This document shows, one piece after another, positions 44,192 through 53,732 of a DNA stretch of 64,000 nt; the first letter of the stretch is position 1, and every line of letters starts with the position of its first letter. The notes under the pieces were generated by a model. It was given only the letters and a program-made list of their open reading frames with translations, did no database searches and was not told where the DNA came from. The translations under genes and the position numbers were made by a program. The stretch comes from DASWUZ01 sp036401375 (GTDB taxonomy: Bacteria; Acidobacteriota; Terriglobia; Terriglobales; Acidobacteriaceae). The stretch lies in the NCBI GenBank assembly GCA_036401375.1, contig DASWVB010000013.1, positions 1 to 64,000 on the forward strand, given 5' to 3'.

Positions 44192-44646
44192 TATCCTTCG
44201 ACTTTACATCCTGAGCGCCGGGGTCATCGCCGTGCACACGCTGGACGCGGCCGGGCATCACCCGCCGGGGCGGGCCGGTGAGCGATGGCGGCAGCGTTCC
44301 CCGAGCTGGGTTGCCCGCGAGACCCGGGAGCAGAGGAATGAGGCGAACTCCCGGCGCAATCCGGGTAATCCGCCGATTCTGACATAGACTGGTTTTACCC
44401 CAATCTGAACACCACGCGCTTCGCTACCACTCAACGATCAAAGAGAGATCCCGAGAAGACACGCAGGCGGCAGCCGCACGAGAGCGTGCGAGATTGTCCT
44501 CTGTGCCGGGCGCCTCACCACGAAAGTCCACCGCAAGCGCCAGAAGCAGGACATCAGGGCCCTTCCTCTCGGCAATGATTTGCCCCTCAACAGCGGCAGC
44601 AGTGCCGCCACCCGCGCTTGAACCGCGAGCGTAAAAGGAGCAAGAT
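44192..44646. other. Divergent intergenic region between mazG and the acyltransferase cluster
   Basis: 455 bases. No gene is clearly supported. A minus-strand open frame (44424-44702) overlaps the start of the first acyltransferase and is not convincing. AAAAGGAG at about 44633-44640 is the ribosome site of the acyltransferase TTG start. Confidence 0.45.
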
Positions 44647-45891
44647 TTGACCCCTCGCCTGATCGAAACAGAACCGCTGTCCGGTACAGCGGCAGGAAGC
44701 ACGCTGGCTGGTTCAGCGGCCGCCCTGCTTGAGACTCACCCCTCCGCAGCCCCTGTTGAGAAGCGGCCGTTGCGCTTTGTCGAGCTGGACGCGCTGCGGG
44801 GAGTTGCCGCGATGATGGTGGTGCTCTTTCACTACTCGCTCGGCACCTACATCGTTACGCGTGAGAAACACAATCATGTCGTCTTCCTGTTGCGGCCCTT
44901 CATCGCGGGGCACCAGGCAGTGATCCTCTTCTTTCTGCTGAGCGGCTTCGTGCTGTCGCTTTCAACGTGGAAAGGGTCAGCGACACCTTACAAGCAATAC
45001 TTCATCCGCCGTGTGTGCCGCATCTATCTGCCTTACCTGGGGGCGCTTGGTATCGGCATCCTGGCTTGCGGCCTCTTTCAGCACATCCTGCCGACGCCGG
45101 ACTGGCCTTTGCGCCCCTGGAGCGAGCCTCCCACGCTGCATACGATCTGGCAGCATGTGCTGTTCCTTGGCGACTATGATAACTGGCGCTACAACCAGTC
45201 GTTCTGGACGCTCTCTGTCGAGATGCGAATCTCGCTCGTATTTCCCTTCCTGTGCCTGCTGCTGTTGAGGATGAAGACGGGACCGGCGGTGGCTCTGGCG
45301 GCAGTTACCTCGCTCGCCGCTCTCGCGTATGTCTTCGTCTACCCTGCGGGGCATGGATCGCGCTATCCGGGCGGCTACGCTTACACGGTGCACTATGTCG
45401 CGTTCTTCATCCTCGGCGCGCTCCTTGCCAGACGACTCAGCCGGGAGCCGTGGCCGTCGATACCCCCGGCTCTGCGCCATGCGATGGTGCCCGCGGCGAT
45501 CGTCCTTTTCACGTATTCCGTGCTGCTCAACAGGCTTGTGCCGGCATGGTCTCAGGGGACTGCGGAGATGGCGACCGATTGGCCGGTCGCCGTCGGCGGT
45601 CTCGGACTTATCTACCTCGCAGCGACCCATCGCCACGTCAAACTTACCCTGTCGCACGCCATCCCGCGCTACCTCGGTCAGATCTCCTATAGCGTCTACC
45701 TGCTGCACAACATGGTGCTGTACGCCCTGAGGATCGTCGCCCATGAGCGCTTCTCGGTGGTCGTGCTCTTCCCTATCTATATAGTGAGCACGATCACGCT
45801 CGCTTCGCTGTTCCACTTTGCTGTGGAGCGTCCGGCGATGAAGCTCGGGCGGCGGCTTACTGCGCCCCGGGTTCGATCGGCCAGCGTGTAG
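44647..45891 (+). CDS. Acyltransferase-3 family membrane protein, tandem copy 1
   Basis: 414 residues with about ten membrane helices. Signature start VELDALRGVAAMMVVLFHYS, then FLLSGFVLSLSTWKGS and RRVCRIYLPYLGALG, SFWTLSVEMRISLVFPFL, YLGQISYSVYLLHNMVL and a final helix. These enzymes O-acetylate sugars or lipids of the envelope, exopolysaccharide or peptidoglycan. TTG start with AAAAGGAG. An Ala/Thr-rich 35-residue leader is extra compared with copies 2 and 3. Confidence 0.88.
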   Translation: MTPRLIETEPLSGTAAGSTLAGSAAALLETHPSAAPVEKRPLRFVELDALRGVAAMMVVLFHYSLGTYIVTREKHNHVVFLLRPFIAGHQAVILFFLLSGFVLSLSTWKGSATPYKQYFIRRVCRIYLPYLGALGIGILACGLFQHILPTPDWPLRPWSEPPTLHTIWQHVLFLGDYDNWRYNQSFWTLSVEMRISLVFPFLCLLLLRMKTGPAVALAAVTSLAALAYVFVYPAGHGSRYPGGYAYTVHYVAFFILGALLARRLSREPWPSIPPALRHAMVPAAIVLFTYSVLLNRLVPAWSQGTAEMATDWPVAVGGLGLIYLAATHRHVKLTLSHAIPRYLGQISYSVYLLHNMVLYALRIVAHERFSVVVLFPIYIVSTITLASLFHFAVERPAMKLGRRLTAPRVRSASV

Positions 45892-45938
45892 GACGGCTCC
45901 GCTCCAGCGTTCCTATGTGATAAAGATCAGGAGAATTT

Positions 45939-47135
45939 ATGCGAGTGGAAAGTCTGCCAGCGCAATATAAACCGTTAGGCGGCCCGACCAGAGGCAGCGG
46001 GGAGCGGCGATCGCCGGAACGATTTGTCGAACTGGACGCGCTTCGAGGCATCGCCGCGATGATCGTTGTGCTCTTCCATTTTTCGATTCAAACGGTCATG
46101 GTGGCCCATCAGGCCCACAGTCGTACTGTTTTCCTAATCCGTCCCTTCATTGCCGGTCGCGAGGCTGTCATCCTGTTCTTCCTCCTCAGTGGCTTCGTCC
46201 TCTCCCTTTCCACATGGAAGGGAGTTGCCCTCCCTTATTCAAAGTATGTGGTGCGGCGCGTTTGTCGGATTTATCTTCCCTACCTGGCTGCTCTTGCCCT
46301 TGCTGTAGGGGCTTGCGCCGTCTTCCAACATTTTTTCTCAACTCCTGCCTGGCCAGACAGACCCTGGCCTGAACCACCCACGTTGAGTACCGTGCTTCAC
46401 CACGTGGGATTCATAGGCGAGTACGACGACCGGCGGTATAACGGAGCATTCTGGACATTAGTCATAGAGATGCGTGTCTCCCTTGTCTTTCCCTTTGTAC
46501 TCATGGCGCTAACTAGGCTTAGGGCCTGGGTCGCGATACTCGCTGCGTTGACGATCTCCATGACTGCGATAGGCCTGGTCGTACTCTATCCAGCGTCTGC
46601 ATGGTCGCGTTACCGGCATGGCTTATACAACTTTCACTACCTGGCATTTTTCATCGTGGGAGCGATATTGGCGCGAGGACTCACCCGTCGGCCCTCGGCA
46701 CCTATCCATGCTGGACTTCGTCACGCGATGGTGCCGCTCTCTATCCTTCTGTTTTCCTATGGAGCTCGCTTAAGCCAATTCGTTCCCACCTGGTCTTTTG
46801 GAGTAACGGGCATGCTCACCGACTGGCCGGTGGCGCTGGGCGGGGTAGGGCTTATCTATTTAGCTGCGACCCATCGCACTGTAAAGCGCACGCTGGGGCA
46901 CTTCATACCCCGTTATCTGGGGCACATATCCTATAGCCTTTATCTGGTACATACTGTTATCTTGGGCTCGCTGCTCATTTTCTTCCACAATCGAATCTCC
47001 ATCGCTGCAGTTTTCCCTCTTTATATTGGCCTCAGCATTGCGGTAGCTTCCCTCTGCCATTACGCCATTGAGCGGCCCGCGATGAGATTGGGTCGAAGAC
47101 TCACCCGTGACACCGCAAAAGCAATCAGTATTTAG
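45939..47135 (+). CDS. Acyltransferase-3 family membrane protein, tandem copy 2
   Basis: 398 residues, collinear with copies 1 and 3: VELDALRGIAAMIVVLFHFS, FLLSGFVLSLSTWKGV, RRVCRIYLPYLAALALAVGA, AFWTLVIEMRVSLVFPFVLM, IPRYLGHISYSLYLVHTVIL. Codon third positions are visibly richer in A/T than in copy 1, suggesting a different history or relaxed constraint. ATG with AGGAG upstream. The 47-base gap to copy 1 supports co-transcription. Confidence 0.88.
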   Translation: MRVESLPAQYKPLGGPTRGSGERRSPERFVELDALRGIAAMIVVLFHFSIQTVMVAHQAHSRTVFLIRPFIAGREAVILFFLLSGFVLSLSTWKGVALPYSKYVVRRVCRIYLPYLAALALAVGACAVFQHFFSTPAWPDRPWPEPPTLSTVLHHVGFIGEYDDRRYNGAFWTLVIEMRVSLVFPFVLMALTRLRAWVAILAALTISMTAIGLVVLYPASAWSRYRHGLYNFHYLAFFIVGAILARGLTRRPSAPIHAGLRHAMVPLSILLFSYGARLSQFVPTWSFGVTGMLTDWPVALGGVGLIYLAATHRTVKRTLGHFIPRYLGHISYSLYLVHTVILGSLLIFFHNRISIAAVFPLYIGLSIAVASLCHYAIERPAMRLGRRLTRDTAKAISI

Positions 47136-47173
47136 TCCCGCTCTGGAACGCATTCGCACACAAGTAGGTGAAG

Positions 47174-48358
47174 ATGAATACAGTCGAAGCGGACCTATCG
47201 GGTGCAGGTACTGCAGTTATTGAATCGAACGCCTCGCCGCCTGCCCGCTTCGTGGAGTTGGACGCGCTCCGCGGTCTCGCCGCGCTCATGGTGGTGTTTT
47301 ACCACTTCGCATTCGAGACAAAGGTTTATCACCAAGGACACAGTAAACTGATCATCTTGCTGCGGCCTTTTATAGCTGGCCACGAGGCTGTAATCCTCTT
47401 TTTTCTACTTAGCGGATTCGTCCTCTCACTCTCCACCTGGAAAGGCAGAGTTATACCCTATCCGCAATACCTTGTGCGCCGCGCATGCCGTATCTATCTT
47501 CCTTATCTGGCCGCTCTGGCCCTTGCAGTGTGCGCCTGCTTCGTGTCGCACCACGTCTTGCTGACGCCGGGCTGGGCGGCGCGCAGCTGGCCGCTGCCCA
47601 TCACGACCGCCAGTATCGTGCAGCACATCGCCTTTATAGGTGACTACAACAATACTCAGTACAACGGTGCCTTCTGGTCACTCGTTGTGGAGATGCGTCT
47701 GTCGCTTGTCTTTCCCGGAGTGCTCTTCGTGCTTGTCAGAATGAGGAGCCGGGCTGCATTGCTCTCAGCTGCTGCGATTTCGACGCTAGCAGTGGCGATG
47801 ATCCTGCTCTACCCCGCGTCGAGCTGGACGCGCTACCGTGGTGGCCTTTATACGGTTCACTATCTCGCCTTCTTCATCGTTGGCGCGCTGCTGGCGCGCA
47901 GGCTGAGCAGCCTTCCCTGGCCTCGCCTTTCAGACAGCGTGCGACATGCCATGGTAGTTCTCTCAATCTTGTTATTTGCTTACGGCGCACGCGTGTTACG
48001 CATTGCGCCTCACTGGGGCTCCGGCCCAGTGGAAATGATGACGGACTGGATTATTGCGCTGGGCGGCGTAGGTTTGATCTACCTTGCGGCGACTCATCAC
48101 ACCGTAAAGCGCACGCTGGGACACTTCATTCCACGCTACCTGGGTCACATATCCTACAGCGTGTACCTGGTGCATAACGTCGTCCTGAGCTGGCTGCTCA
48201 TCCTCTTCCACAACCGGCTCTCGATCACCTGGGTCTTCCCCTTCTATATCGTGCTTACGATAGGCGCGGCTTCCCTCTTCTACTACACCGTAGAGTTGCC
48301 GGCGATGCGGCTTGGACGGCGATTGACGCAGTCAGCCTCCAGGCCACTCTCCGCCTGA
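47174..48358 (+). CDS. Acyltransferase-3 family membrane protein, tandem copy 3
   Basis: About 394 residues, again collinear: VELDALRGLAALMVVFYHFA, FLLSGFVLSLSTWKGR, RRACRIYLPYLAALALAVCA, AFWSLVVEMRLSLVFPGVLF, IPRYLGHISYSVYLVHNVVL. More similar to copy 2 than to copy 1 by eye (for example KRTLGHFIPRYLGHISYS is shared). Start ATG 47174 or GTG 47168. The tail ends without a typical OatA-type SGNH domain, so it is a membrane-only enzyme like its neighbours. Confidence 0.88.
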   Translation: MNTVEADLSGAGTAVIESNASPPARFVELDALRGLAALMVVFYHFAFETKVYHQGHSKLIILLRPFIAGHEAVILFFLLSGFVLSLSTWKGRVIPYPQYLVRRACRIYLPYLAALALAVCACFVSHHVLLTPGWAARSWPLPITTASIVQHIAFIGDYNNTQYNGAFWSLVVEMRLSLVFPGVLFVLVRMRSRAALLSAAAISTLAVAMILLYPASSWTRYRGGLYTVHYLAFFIVGALLARRLSSLPWPRLSDSVRHAMVVLSILLFAYGARVLRIAPHWGSGPVEMMTDWIIALGGVGLIYLAATHHTVKRTLGHFIPRYLGHISYSVYLVHNVVLSWLLILFHNRLSITWVFPFYIVLTIGAASLFYYTVELPAMRLGRRLTQSASRPLSA

Positions 48359-48455
48359 ATCTGCTCGATGAGCAACGATGGCGTTACTCTTCCAGTTGCT
48401 CTCAGCCGGCGAGCGCAGTACGGCTTAGTGGGGGCACCGTATACTGCCGCTGACA

Positions 48456-49349
48456 GTGAATACTCTAGCGGCGGTTTTCAGCGTGCTGTTCGGCCTGGCC
48501 TTCGGCAGCTTCCTCAACGTATGCATCTGGAGGCTGCCGCGGGGTGAGTCGGTGGTCGCTCCGCGCTCGCGGTGCTCCGGCTGCAGGGCGCCGATTCGCA
48601 GCCTGGATAACATTCCTGTGCTCAGCTGGATACTGCTTGCGGGGCGCTGCCGCAGTTGCGGCGCCCGCATCGCCTTCCGGTACCTGCTGGTGGAGGCGGT
48701 CACAGGCGCCCTGTTTCTGCTGTGCTTTCTGGAATCTGGACTGAGCCTGCGCGGCGCCGGATCGGCCGTGCTCTGCTTCCTGCTCGTCGGCCTGGCGGCG
48801 ATGGATGCGGAGACCCTGCTGCTCCCAGACATCTTCACGCTGCCGGGCATCCTGCTCGGGATTCTTTACACCACCCTGACGGGGAGCGGGACGCTTGCTC
48901 ATCCGGGAGCGGGTCTCGCGGCGGGGCCTGATGCCTTCGCTGCCTGGCGGCCCTTTGGCGCGGCAGGCTTGCATCCTGAACTGCGGGCGGCGCTGGGGTC
49001 TGTGCTGACCGCGCTTGCCGCTGCCGGAGTGGTGCTTGCCATCCGGTGGGTCTACTGGCTGATCCGGAGGCAGGAAGGGATGGGGCTTGGCGACGTGAAG
49101 CTGATGGCGATGCTCGGGGCCTGGTTCGGGCCTGCGGAGACGCTGCTTGTCTTCTTTCTGGCGGTGGTCTCAGGCGCGGTTTACGGGCTGGCGATGATGG
49201 CGGTGGAGGCGGTCAGACCCGTGCCGGTGGGGGGACTTCGGAGGAGGGTCACCAAGGTGCCTCTGGGCGCGTTTCTGTGCGTGGGCGGGATCTACACGCT
49301 GTTCTGGGGAGAAGAGACGCTCAGGTGGTACCTCAACTTGCTGCTCTAA
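48456..49349 (+). CDS. Type IV prepilin leader peptidase / N-methyltransferase
   Basis: 297 residues, PilD/GspO type. N-terminal methyltransferase part with FGSFLNVCIWRLPRGESVVA and two CxxC pairs (CSGCRAPI, CRSCGARI) for zinc, then the aspartyl-protease membrane part with Asp in AAMDAETLLLPDIF and the GxGD-type motif GMGLGDVKLMAMLGAWFG. It cleaves type IV pilin-like leaders and methylates the new N-terminus. No pilin gene is adjacent. GTG start. An insert of about 40 residues around HPGAGLAAGPDAFAAW lies between helices. Confidence 0.92.
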   Translation: MNTLAAVFSVLFGLAFGSFLNVCIWRLPRGESVVAPRSRCSGCRAPIRSLDNIPVLSWILLAGRCRSCGARIAFRYLLVEAVTGALFLLCFLESGLSLRGAGSAVLCFLLVGLAAMDAETLLLPDIFTLPGILLGILYTTLTGSGTLAHPGAGLAAGPDAFAAWRPFGAAGLHPELRAALGSVLTALAAAGVVLAIRWVYWLIRRQEGMGLGDVKLMAMLGAWFGPAETLLVFFLAVVSGAVYGLAMMAVEAVRPVPVGGLRRRVTKVPLGAFLCVGGIYTLFWGEETLRWYLNLLL

Positions 49350-49374
49350 GTGAAACGAGAATCAGGTTTAAGGC

Positions 49375-50415
49375 TCAGCGCTTCGACTGCAGCCGCATAT
49401 CTGCCAGGGCCTTGCGCGCGGCCCGGGCCTTCGGACCGTCCGGGAAGGCAAACAGGTAGGTCTGGTAGTTGGAGGCGGCCTCGTCGAGCATATTCATCTG
49501 GCGCGCCGACTCGGCGAGGCCAAAGACCGCGTTTGCGTCTCCGGCGTCGTGCTGCGCCGCCTCCTTGTAGCGGGCGTACGCGCCCTCGGCGTTGCCGTTC
49601 TTGAGGTAGAAGTCGGCGATCTTGTCGTCCTGTGCGGCCAGCTTTGGATCGTATGCCATCCCGCTGTCGGGGTCGGTGGTCTTCCTGTGCTTCGACCGCT
49701 TGTCGTTCTCGCCATTCAGGTCCCCGGCGTCGAGGCCCTGGAGGCTGGAGCTGCCGCCGGACGCATCGGGCGGAGCAGCAGCGCCGGGTGCGGAGCCGTG
49801 GTCCGGCTGCGGAGTGCGGGGCGCGGCGGGGTCGGGGGACGGCGCGGCCCTGGTTGCTCCGGCGGCGTCGTCCTGCGAAGCAGCCTGCCTCGATAAGTCC
49901 TCGGGAAACGGGTTGTCTTCAGAGGCGCGCCGCGTGGCGTGCGGATGAGGTGTATCGGCCGCGCCCGATGGCTGAGCCGGTTGTTCACCTGGAGCGGCTT
50001 TGCTGTCTGAGCGGGGCTGCGCATCGGATGTGGGCTGAGTATCAGAGGGAGGCGCGGCGTCCGGGCTGGAGTGGCCGGCAGCCGCCGCCGGGTCGGTGGT
50101 CTGCGACGGAGCGTCGGTGAGAGCAGGCTCCTGGGGTAGAGCAGGTCCGGGCTGAGCGGCTGCGGCAGGCGCATCGGGAATTGCTGCCGCTGCACTGGAC
50201 GGCGTGCCCGATGGAGGCTGAGCGACGGTCTTTTTAGATGGCTTCGCGTTAGATGGCTTTGCGGCAGGTGGCGCAGTCACCGGAGCGGGCGGGCGGGGAG
50301 GGGGCTGCTCGATGCGCTTCAGATCGGCATCCTGCGCGGCGGCGAGGGAGCCGGCGAGCATGGAGCAGCCTGCGGCCAGCAGCAGCGATCTCGCGAAGGA
50401 AGAACAGCGATCCAT
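49375..50415 (-). CDS. Secreted Pro/Ala-rich protein with a C-terminal TPR-like domain
   Basis: 346 residues: signal peptide (SLLLAAGCSMLAGSLAAAQ), a 200-residue low-complexity Pro/Ala/Ser/Asp region, then KIADFYLKNGNAEGAYARYK, HDAGDANAVFGLAESARQMN, MLDEAASNYQTYLFAFPDGP, which is the helix pattern of tetratricopeptide/BamD-YbgF type repeats. It is likely periplasmic and would act as a scaffold. Convergent with the prepilin peptidase; the long linker could span the periplasm or peptidoglycan. Confidence 0.7.
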   Translation of the reverse strand: MDRCSSFARSLLLAAGCSMLAGSLAAAQDADLKRIEQPPPRPPAPVTAPPAAKPSNAKPSKKTVAQPPSGTPSSAAAAIPDAPAAAAQPGPALPQEPALTDAPSQTTDPAAAAGHSSPDAAPPSDTQPTSDAQPRSDSKAAPGEQPAQPSGAADTPHPHATRRASEDNPFPEDLSRQAASQDDAAGATRAAPSPDPAAPRTPQPDHGSAPGAAAPPDASGGSSSLQGLDAGDLNGENDKRSKHRKTTDPDSGMAYDPKLAAQDDKIADFYLKNGNAEGAYARYKEAAQHDAGDANAVFGLAESARQMNMLDEAASNYQTYLFAFPDGPKARAARKALADMRLQSKR

Positions 50416-50648
50416 ACCTGGAGTTTAGCCTCTTCTTCCAGACGAAGACAGTCGTAAAAGGGATGCCGGTTTTTGCAGGCAAACGGCGGGCTTCGGATTT
50501 CTGCGTGCTCAGGCATTGGCGGCCTGCTGCGTGCTTTAAGTTCGGTGTGAGGCGGAACGGCGCTGCTATATTCGTTCCATACTTCAGAGGCCGAAGAGCG
50601 GGCTGAAGCGCCGCATCCTGCAAAAGATATATCCGCAGACTGACAATC

Positions 50649-51125
50649 ATGGGACTGATCATCCGCTCCTCCGCCATCCACGCTGCCGGCTGCTACACCA
50701 CGGCCCCGATCGCCTCGGGGACACGGGTGGTCGAGTACACCGGCCCGCGCATCAGCAAGGACGAGGCTGACATCCTCTACGAGACGAGGCCGATCACCTA
50801 CCTGTTTGGGCTGGGGGACGGGGAGGTGGTGATCGACGGGCACGGGACGGCGATGTTCATTAACCACTCCTGCGATGCGAACTGCGAGACCGATGAGGCG
50901 GATGGACGGGTGTGGATTGTCGCCGTCCGCGACATTGCCGCGGGAGAGGAGCTCACCTATGACTACAACCTTTATGACGGAGGCGACGACCTGAACCTGT
51001 GCAACTGCGGGACGGCGACGTGCCGGGGGACGATGTATTCCGTAGAAGAGATCGCTCGCCGCAAGAAGGCGGCCGCGAAGGCAGAGAAGCAGATGCGACG
51101 CGCGAACCGCAACGGCAAGGCCTGA
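50649..51125 (+). CDS. SET-domain lysine methyltransferase-like protein
   Basis: 158 residues, eukaryotic-style SET domain almost on its own. AAGCYTTAPIASGTRVVEYT is SET-N; the pseudoknot is FINHSCDANCETDEAD with GEELTYDYNLYD; a post-SET Cys cluster CNCGTATCRGTM follows, then a Lys/Arg-rich tail. Substrate probably a protein lysine, but none can be named. Bacterial SET proteins of this type are generally thought to be acquired by horizontal transfer. It lies 217 bases upstream of dnaX on the same strand. Confidence 0.88.
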   Translation: MGLIIRSSAIHAAGCYTTAPIASGTRVVEYTGPRISKDEADILYETRPITYLFGLGDGEVVIDGHGTAMFINHSCDANCETDEADGRVWIVAVRDIAAGEELTYDYNLYDGGDDLNLCNCGTATCRGTMYSVEEIARRKKAAAKAEKQMRRANRNGKA

Positions 51126-51342
51126 TGCCATGGACTTGCTGCCCTGCCACGCAGCCTTGCCGCCTGTCTGACGATTATCTGTGGTTTGCGGGTATGCGCC
51201 CGCTGGAGCAGCCGCGCGCTCGAGCGCACGGCTTTGGCGATCAGGCTGCGGCTTGAGTGCGGAGAGCCGGGGACCGAGCGTTCGCGGAAGGGCGATACAA
51301 TCAAGCTTCAGGGCTGCGGTTTGACGGCAGCCGACGAGCAAT

Positions 51343-53718
51343 ATGGCCTACCAGGTTTTAGCCCGCAAATATCGTCCTCAGCGCTTCGCCGACGTCAAGG
51401 GCCAGGAGCACGTCACGCGCACCCTGCTGAATGCGCTGACGCAGAACCGTATCGCGCACGGCTACATCTTCAGCGGTCACCGGGGCATCGGCAAGACGAC
51501 GATCGCGCGCATCCTGGCGATGGCTCTGAACTGCCGCAACGAGATCGGTTCGGCGCTGCGGCCGTCGGCCGAGCCTTGCGATGTGTGCGAATCGTGCACG
51601 GAGATACGCGCCGGTAACGCGGTGGACGTGATCGAGATCGACGCCGCCACCAACCGCGGCATCGACGAAATTCGCGAGCTGCGCGATGCAGCGCGCTACC
51701 GCCCGGCGCGCGACCGGTACAAGGTCTACATCCTCGACGAGGCGCACCAGATCACCGATGCCGCCTTCAACGCGCTGCTGAAGACGCTTGAGGAGCCGCC
51801 CGACCACGTTATCTTCATGATGGCGACGACGCAGCCGGAGGACATACCGCAGACGATTCGCTCGCGCTGCCAGCATTTCAGCTTTCACGCGGTGCGGTTT
51901 GACGACATCCTCGAGCAGCTGCGCGAGATCGCAGCCCGGGAGGACGTGATTGCGGAGGATGCGGCGCTCGCCCTGCTGGCCGAGGCTGGGGACGGCTCCA
52001 TGCGGGATGCGCTCTCGATCATGGACCAGGCCATTGCGTCGGCGCCGGTCGAGGCCGGTGCATCCGAGGTCGACGGGAACGGCGCGGCCCAGAGCGGCAG
52101 GGGAAGGCCGCACCTCGATGCTGCGCAGATATTCGAGCTGATGGGTACGGTGCCGAACACTGTCTTCGAGCGCCTGATGGAGTCGGTCAGCGAGAACCAG
52201 TCCGCCGCCGTGATCGAAGAGACGAACCGCCTGCTGAACGCCGGAAACAGCCCATCGCAGCTGGCGCGGCAGCTGGTTCGCTATTTGCGCAACAGCCTGA
52301 TGGCGAGGCTGGGCGGGGAGTCGACGGAGCTGCTGCAAATCTCTCCCGATGAACGCGCTCGGGCCGGCCGCACCGCGCTCCTGTTTTCGGAAGAGGACCT
52401 GACTCGCTTCCTCGATATCATGCTGCGCACCTTTGACCAGATGAACTACCGGCAGGAGCAGCGCTTCCACCTCGAGCTCGGCCTTTTGAAGCTGGTGCAC
52501 CTGCAGCGCCTGCTGCCGATGGAGCAGTTCCTGTCGCAGCTGCCGGCCGGCGCCATGAAGCTGTCGGCACCCGGACCGCTGGGCCCGGGTTCGCCGCGGA
52601 CGAGCGGCTCCTCGGCAGGAGGCCGGGCTGGCGGGACGCAGCCGGCAGACGCCGGAGGCCATTCCCCGGCGGCGGCCGCGCAGGCGGGGACCGCTTCGCC
52701 TGCTGCGAGGCCTGGAAATGCGGTCGGCTCTTCGACAGCAGCGGTCCGAGCCAGCCCTGCTTCCGTGCAGCCGTTGCCTGCCGCAGCTGTGCAGTCTTCG
52801 CCAACAGCGCAGCCTGCGTTTTCGCCCTTTGAACAGGACAGGAATCGCAGGTCCGGGACTGCTGAGCGCCAGGCTGGGTCTCAAGTTGCTTCCGCCAGCG
52901 CTTTGGCCGCCTCGCCGAGGGCCGAGATACCTGCGCAGCGGGCGGTGCGGCAGGCTTCCAAGCCACGCGATCTGACCCCAATCGAGATCGCAGCGCGCGC
53001 CGTGCAGCCGGCGGTTGTCGCGGGCGTTCACGGGACGGAGTCGTCTACAGCTGCGGGCGGGACCGTTTCGGCTCCGACCGTTGAGTCGCCGAACGTAGCG
53101 GCGGGGAACGTTGCGCCGGCCATCGACACCAGCACCCGCGTGCAGATGCTGGGCGAGGTGCGAGCCTCCGTCTCTGCGCTCAGCTCGTTTACAAGCTCCA
53201 GCCCCGCGGGCAACAGCAATACGAACGATCTGGACCGCGAGCAGGACAGCGGCGCCAGCCGGGAGACGGGCGGCGGATCGATAGCGATTGCAGAAGAGGA
53301 CGCGAGCGCGGCGGCGCTCGACGCACTGCGCGACGCAGTCTGCGCGGCACTCGCAGCCAAGGGGCACAACACTGCAGCCGCCCTGCTCTCGTCGGGGGTG
53401 TGGAGCCAGACAGCAGCAGCGGTGCGAGTTGAAGTGAACAGCACGAAGACCATGCTCAGCCTGGCGATGAACAACGAAGCGGAGAAGATCTGCAAGGCTG
53501 CGATGCAGAGCCTGGGCAGCACTCTTCGCCTGAATGTGGTCTCTGCAGAGGGCGCGAACGGGACGAAAGCGCCGGCGGCAAACGGGCCGCAGACTGCTGC
53601 GCGGCCCCCTGCGACGGGCAGCGCACAGGCGGATGCGCTGGCCCATCCGCTGGTGCAAAAGGCCCAGGAGCTCTTCTCCGCCGAAGTGCGGCATGTGCAC
53701 GACCTGCGGAAGAGATAG
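51343..53718 (+). CDS. dnaX: DNA polymerase III subunits gamma/tau
   Basis: 791 residues. AAA+ clamp-loader ATPase: LARKYRPQRFADVKGQEHVT, Walker A FSGHRGIGKTTIARILAMAL, zinc module with CRNE...CDVCESC, Walker B YKVYILDEAHQIT, and LLKTLEEPPDHVIFMMATTQ. Domain III follows to about residue 410. The remaining 380 residues are an Ala/Ser/Pro-rich linker plus a compact C-terminal part resembling the tau tail (VQKAQELFSAEVRHVHDLRK). I see no obvious A-rich slippery site for a short gamma form. ybaB starts 14 bases after the stop. Confidence 0.95.
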   Translation: MAYQVLARKYRPQRFADVKGQEHVTRTLLNALTQNRIAHGYIFSGHRGIGKTTIARILAMALNCRNEIGSALRPSAEPCDVCESCTEIRAGNAVDVIEIDAATNRGIDEIRELRDAARYRPARDRYKVYILDEAHQITDAAFNALLKTLEEPPDHVIFMMATTQPEDIPQTIRSRCQHFSFHAVRFDDILEQLREIAAREDVIAEDAALALLAEAGDGSMRDALSIMDQAIASAPVEAGASEVDGNGAAQSGRGRPHLDAAQIFELMGTVPNTVFERLMESVSENQSAAVIEETNRLLNAGNSPSQLARQLVRYLRNSLMARLGGESTELLQISPDERARAGRTALLFSEEDLTRFLDIMLRTFDQMNYRQEQRFHLELGLLKLVHLQRLLPMEQFLSQLPAGAMKLSAPGPLGPGSPRTSGSSAGGRAGGTQPADAGGHSPAAAAQAGTASPAARPGNAVGSSTAAVRASPASVQPLPAAAVQSSPTAQPAFSPFEQDRNRRSGTAERQAGSQVASASALAASPRAEIPAQRAVRQASKPRDLTPIEIAARAVQPAVVAGVHGTESSTAAGGTVSAPTVESPNVAAGNVAPAIDTSTRVQMLGEVRASVSALSSFTSSSPAGNSNTNDLDREQDSGASRETGGGSIAIAEEDASAAALDALRDAVCAALAAKGHNTAAALLSSGVWSQTAAAVRVEVNSTKTMLSLAMNNEAEKICKAAMQSLGSTLRLNVVSAEGANGTKAPAANGPQTAARPPATGSAQADALAHPLVQKAQELFSAEVRHVHDLRKR

Positions 53719-53732
53719 TCAAAGGAGTCGCG

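Noticed and set aside
44424..44702. 92-codon minus-strand frame upstream of the acyltransferase cluster
   Set aside because: It overlaps the well-supported TTG start of copy 1, has no recognisable motif or ribosome site, and high GC makes such frames common.
51358..53700. 780-codon frame antisense to dnaX
   Set aside because: Arg/His/Leu-rich composition typical of the antisense of an Ala/Ser-rich gene; dnaX itself is certain.
51343..53718. Programmed frameshift in dnaX producing a short gamma subunit
   Set aside because: No A-rich slippery run was found in the linker part, so there is no basis for it here.
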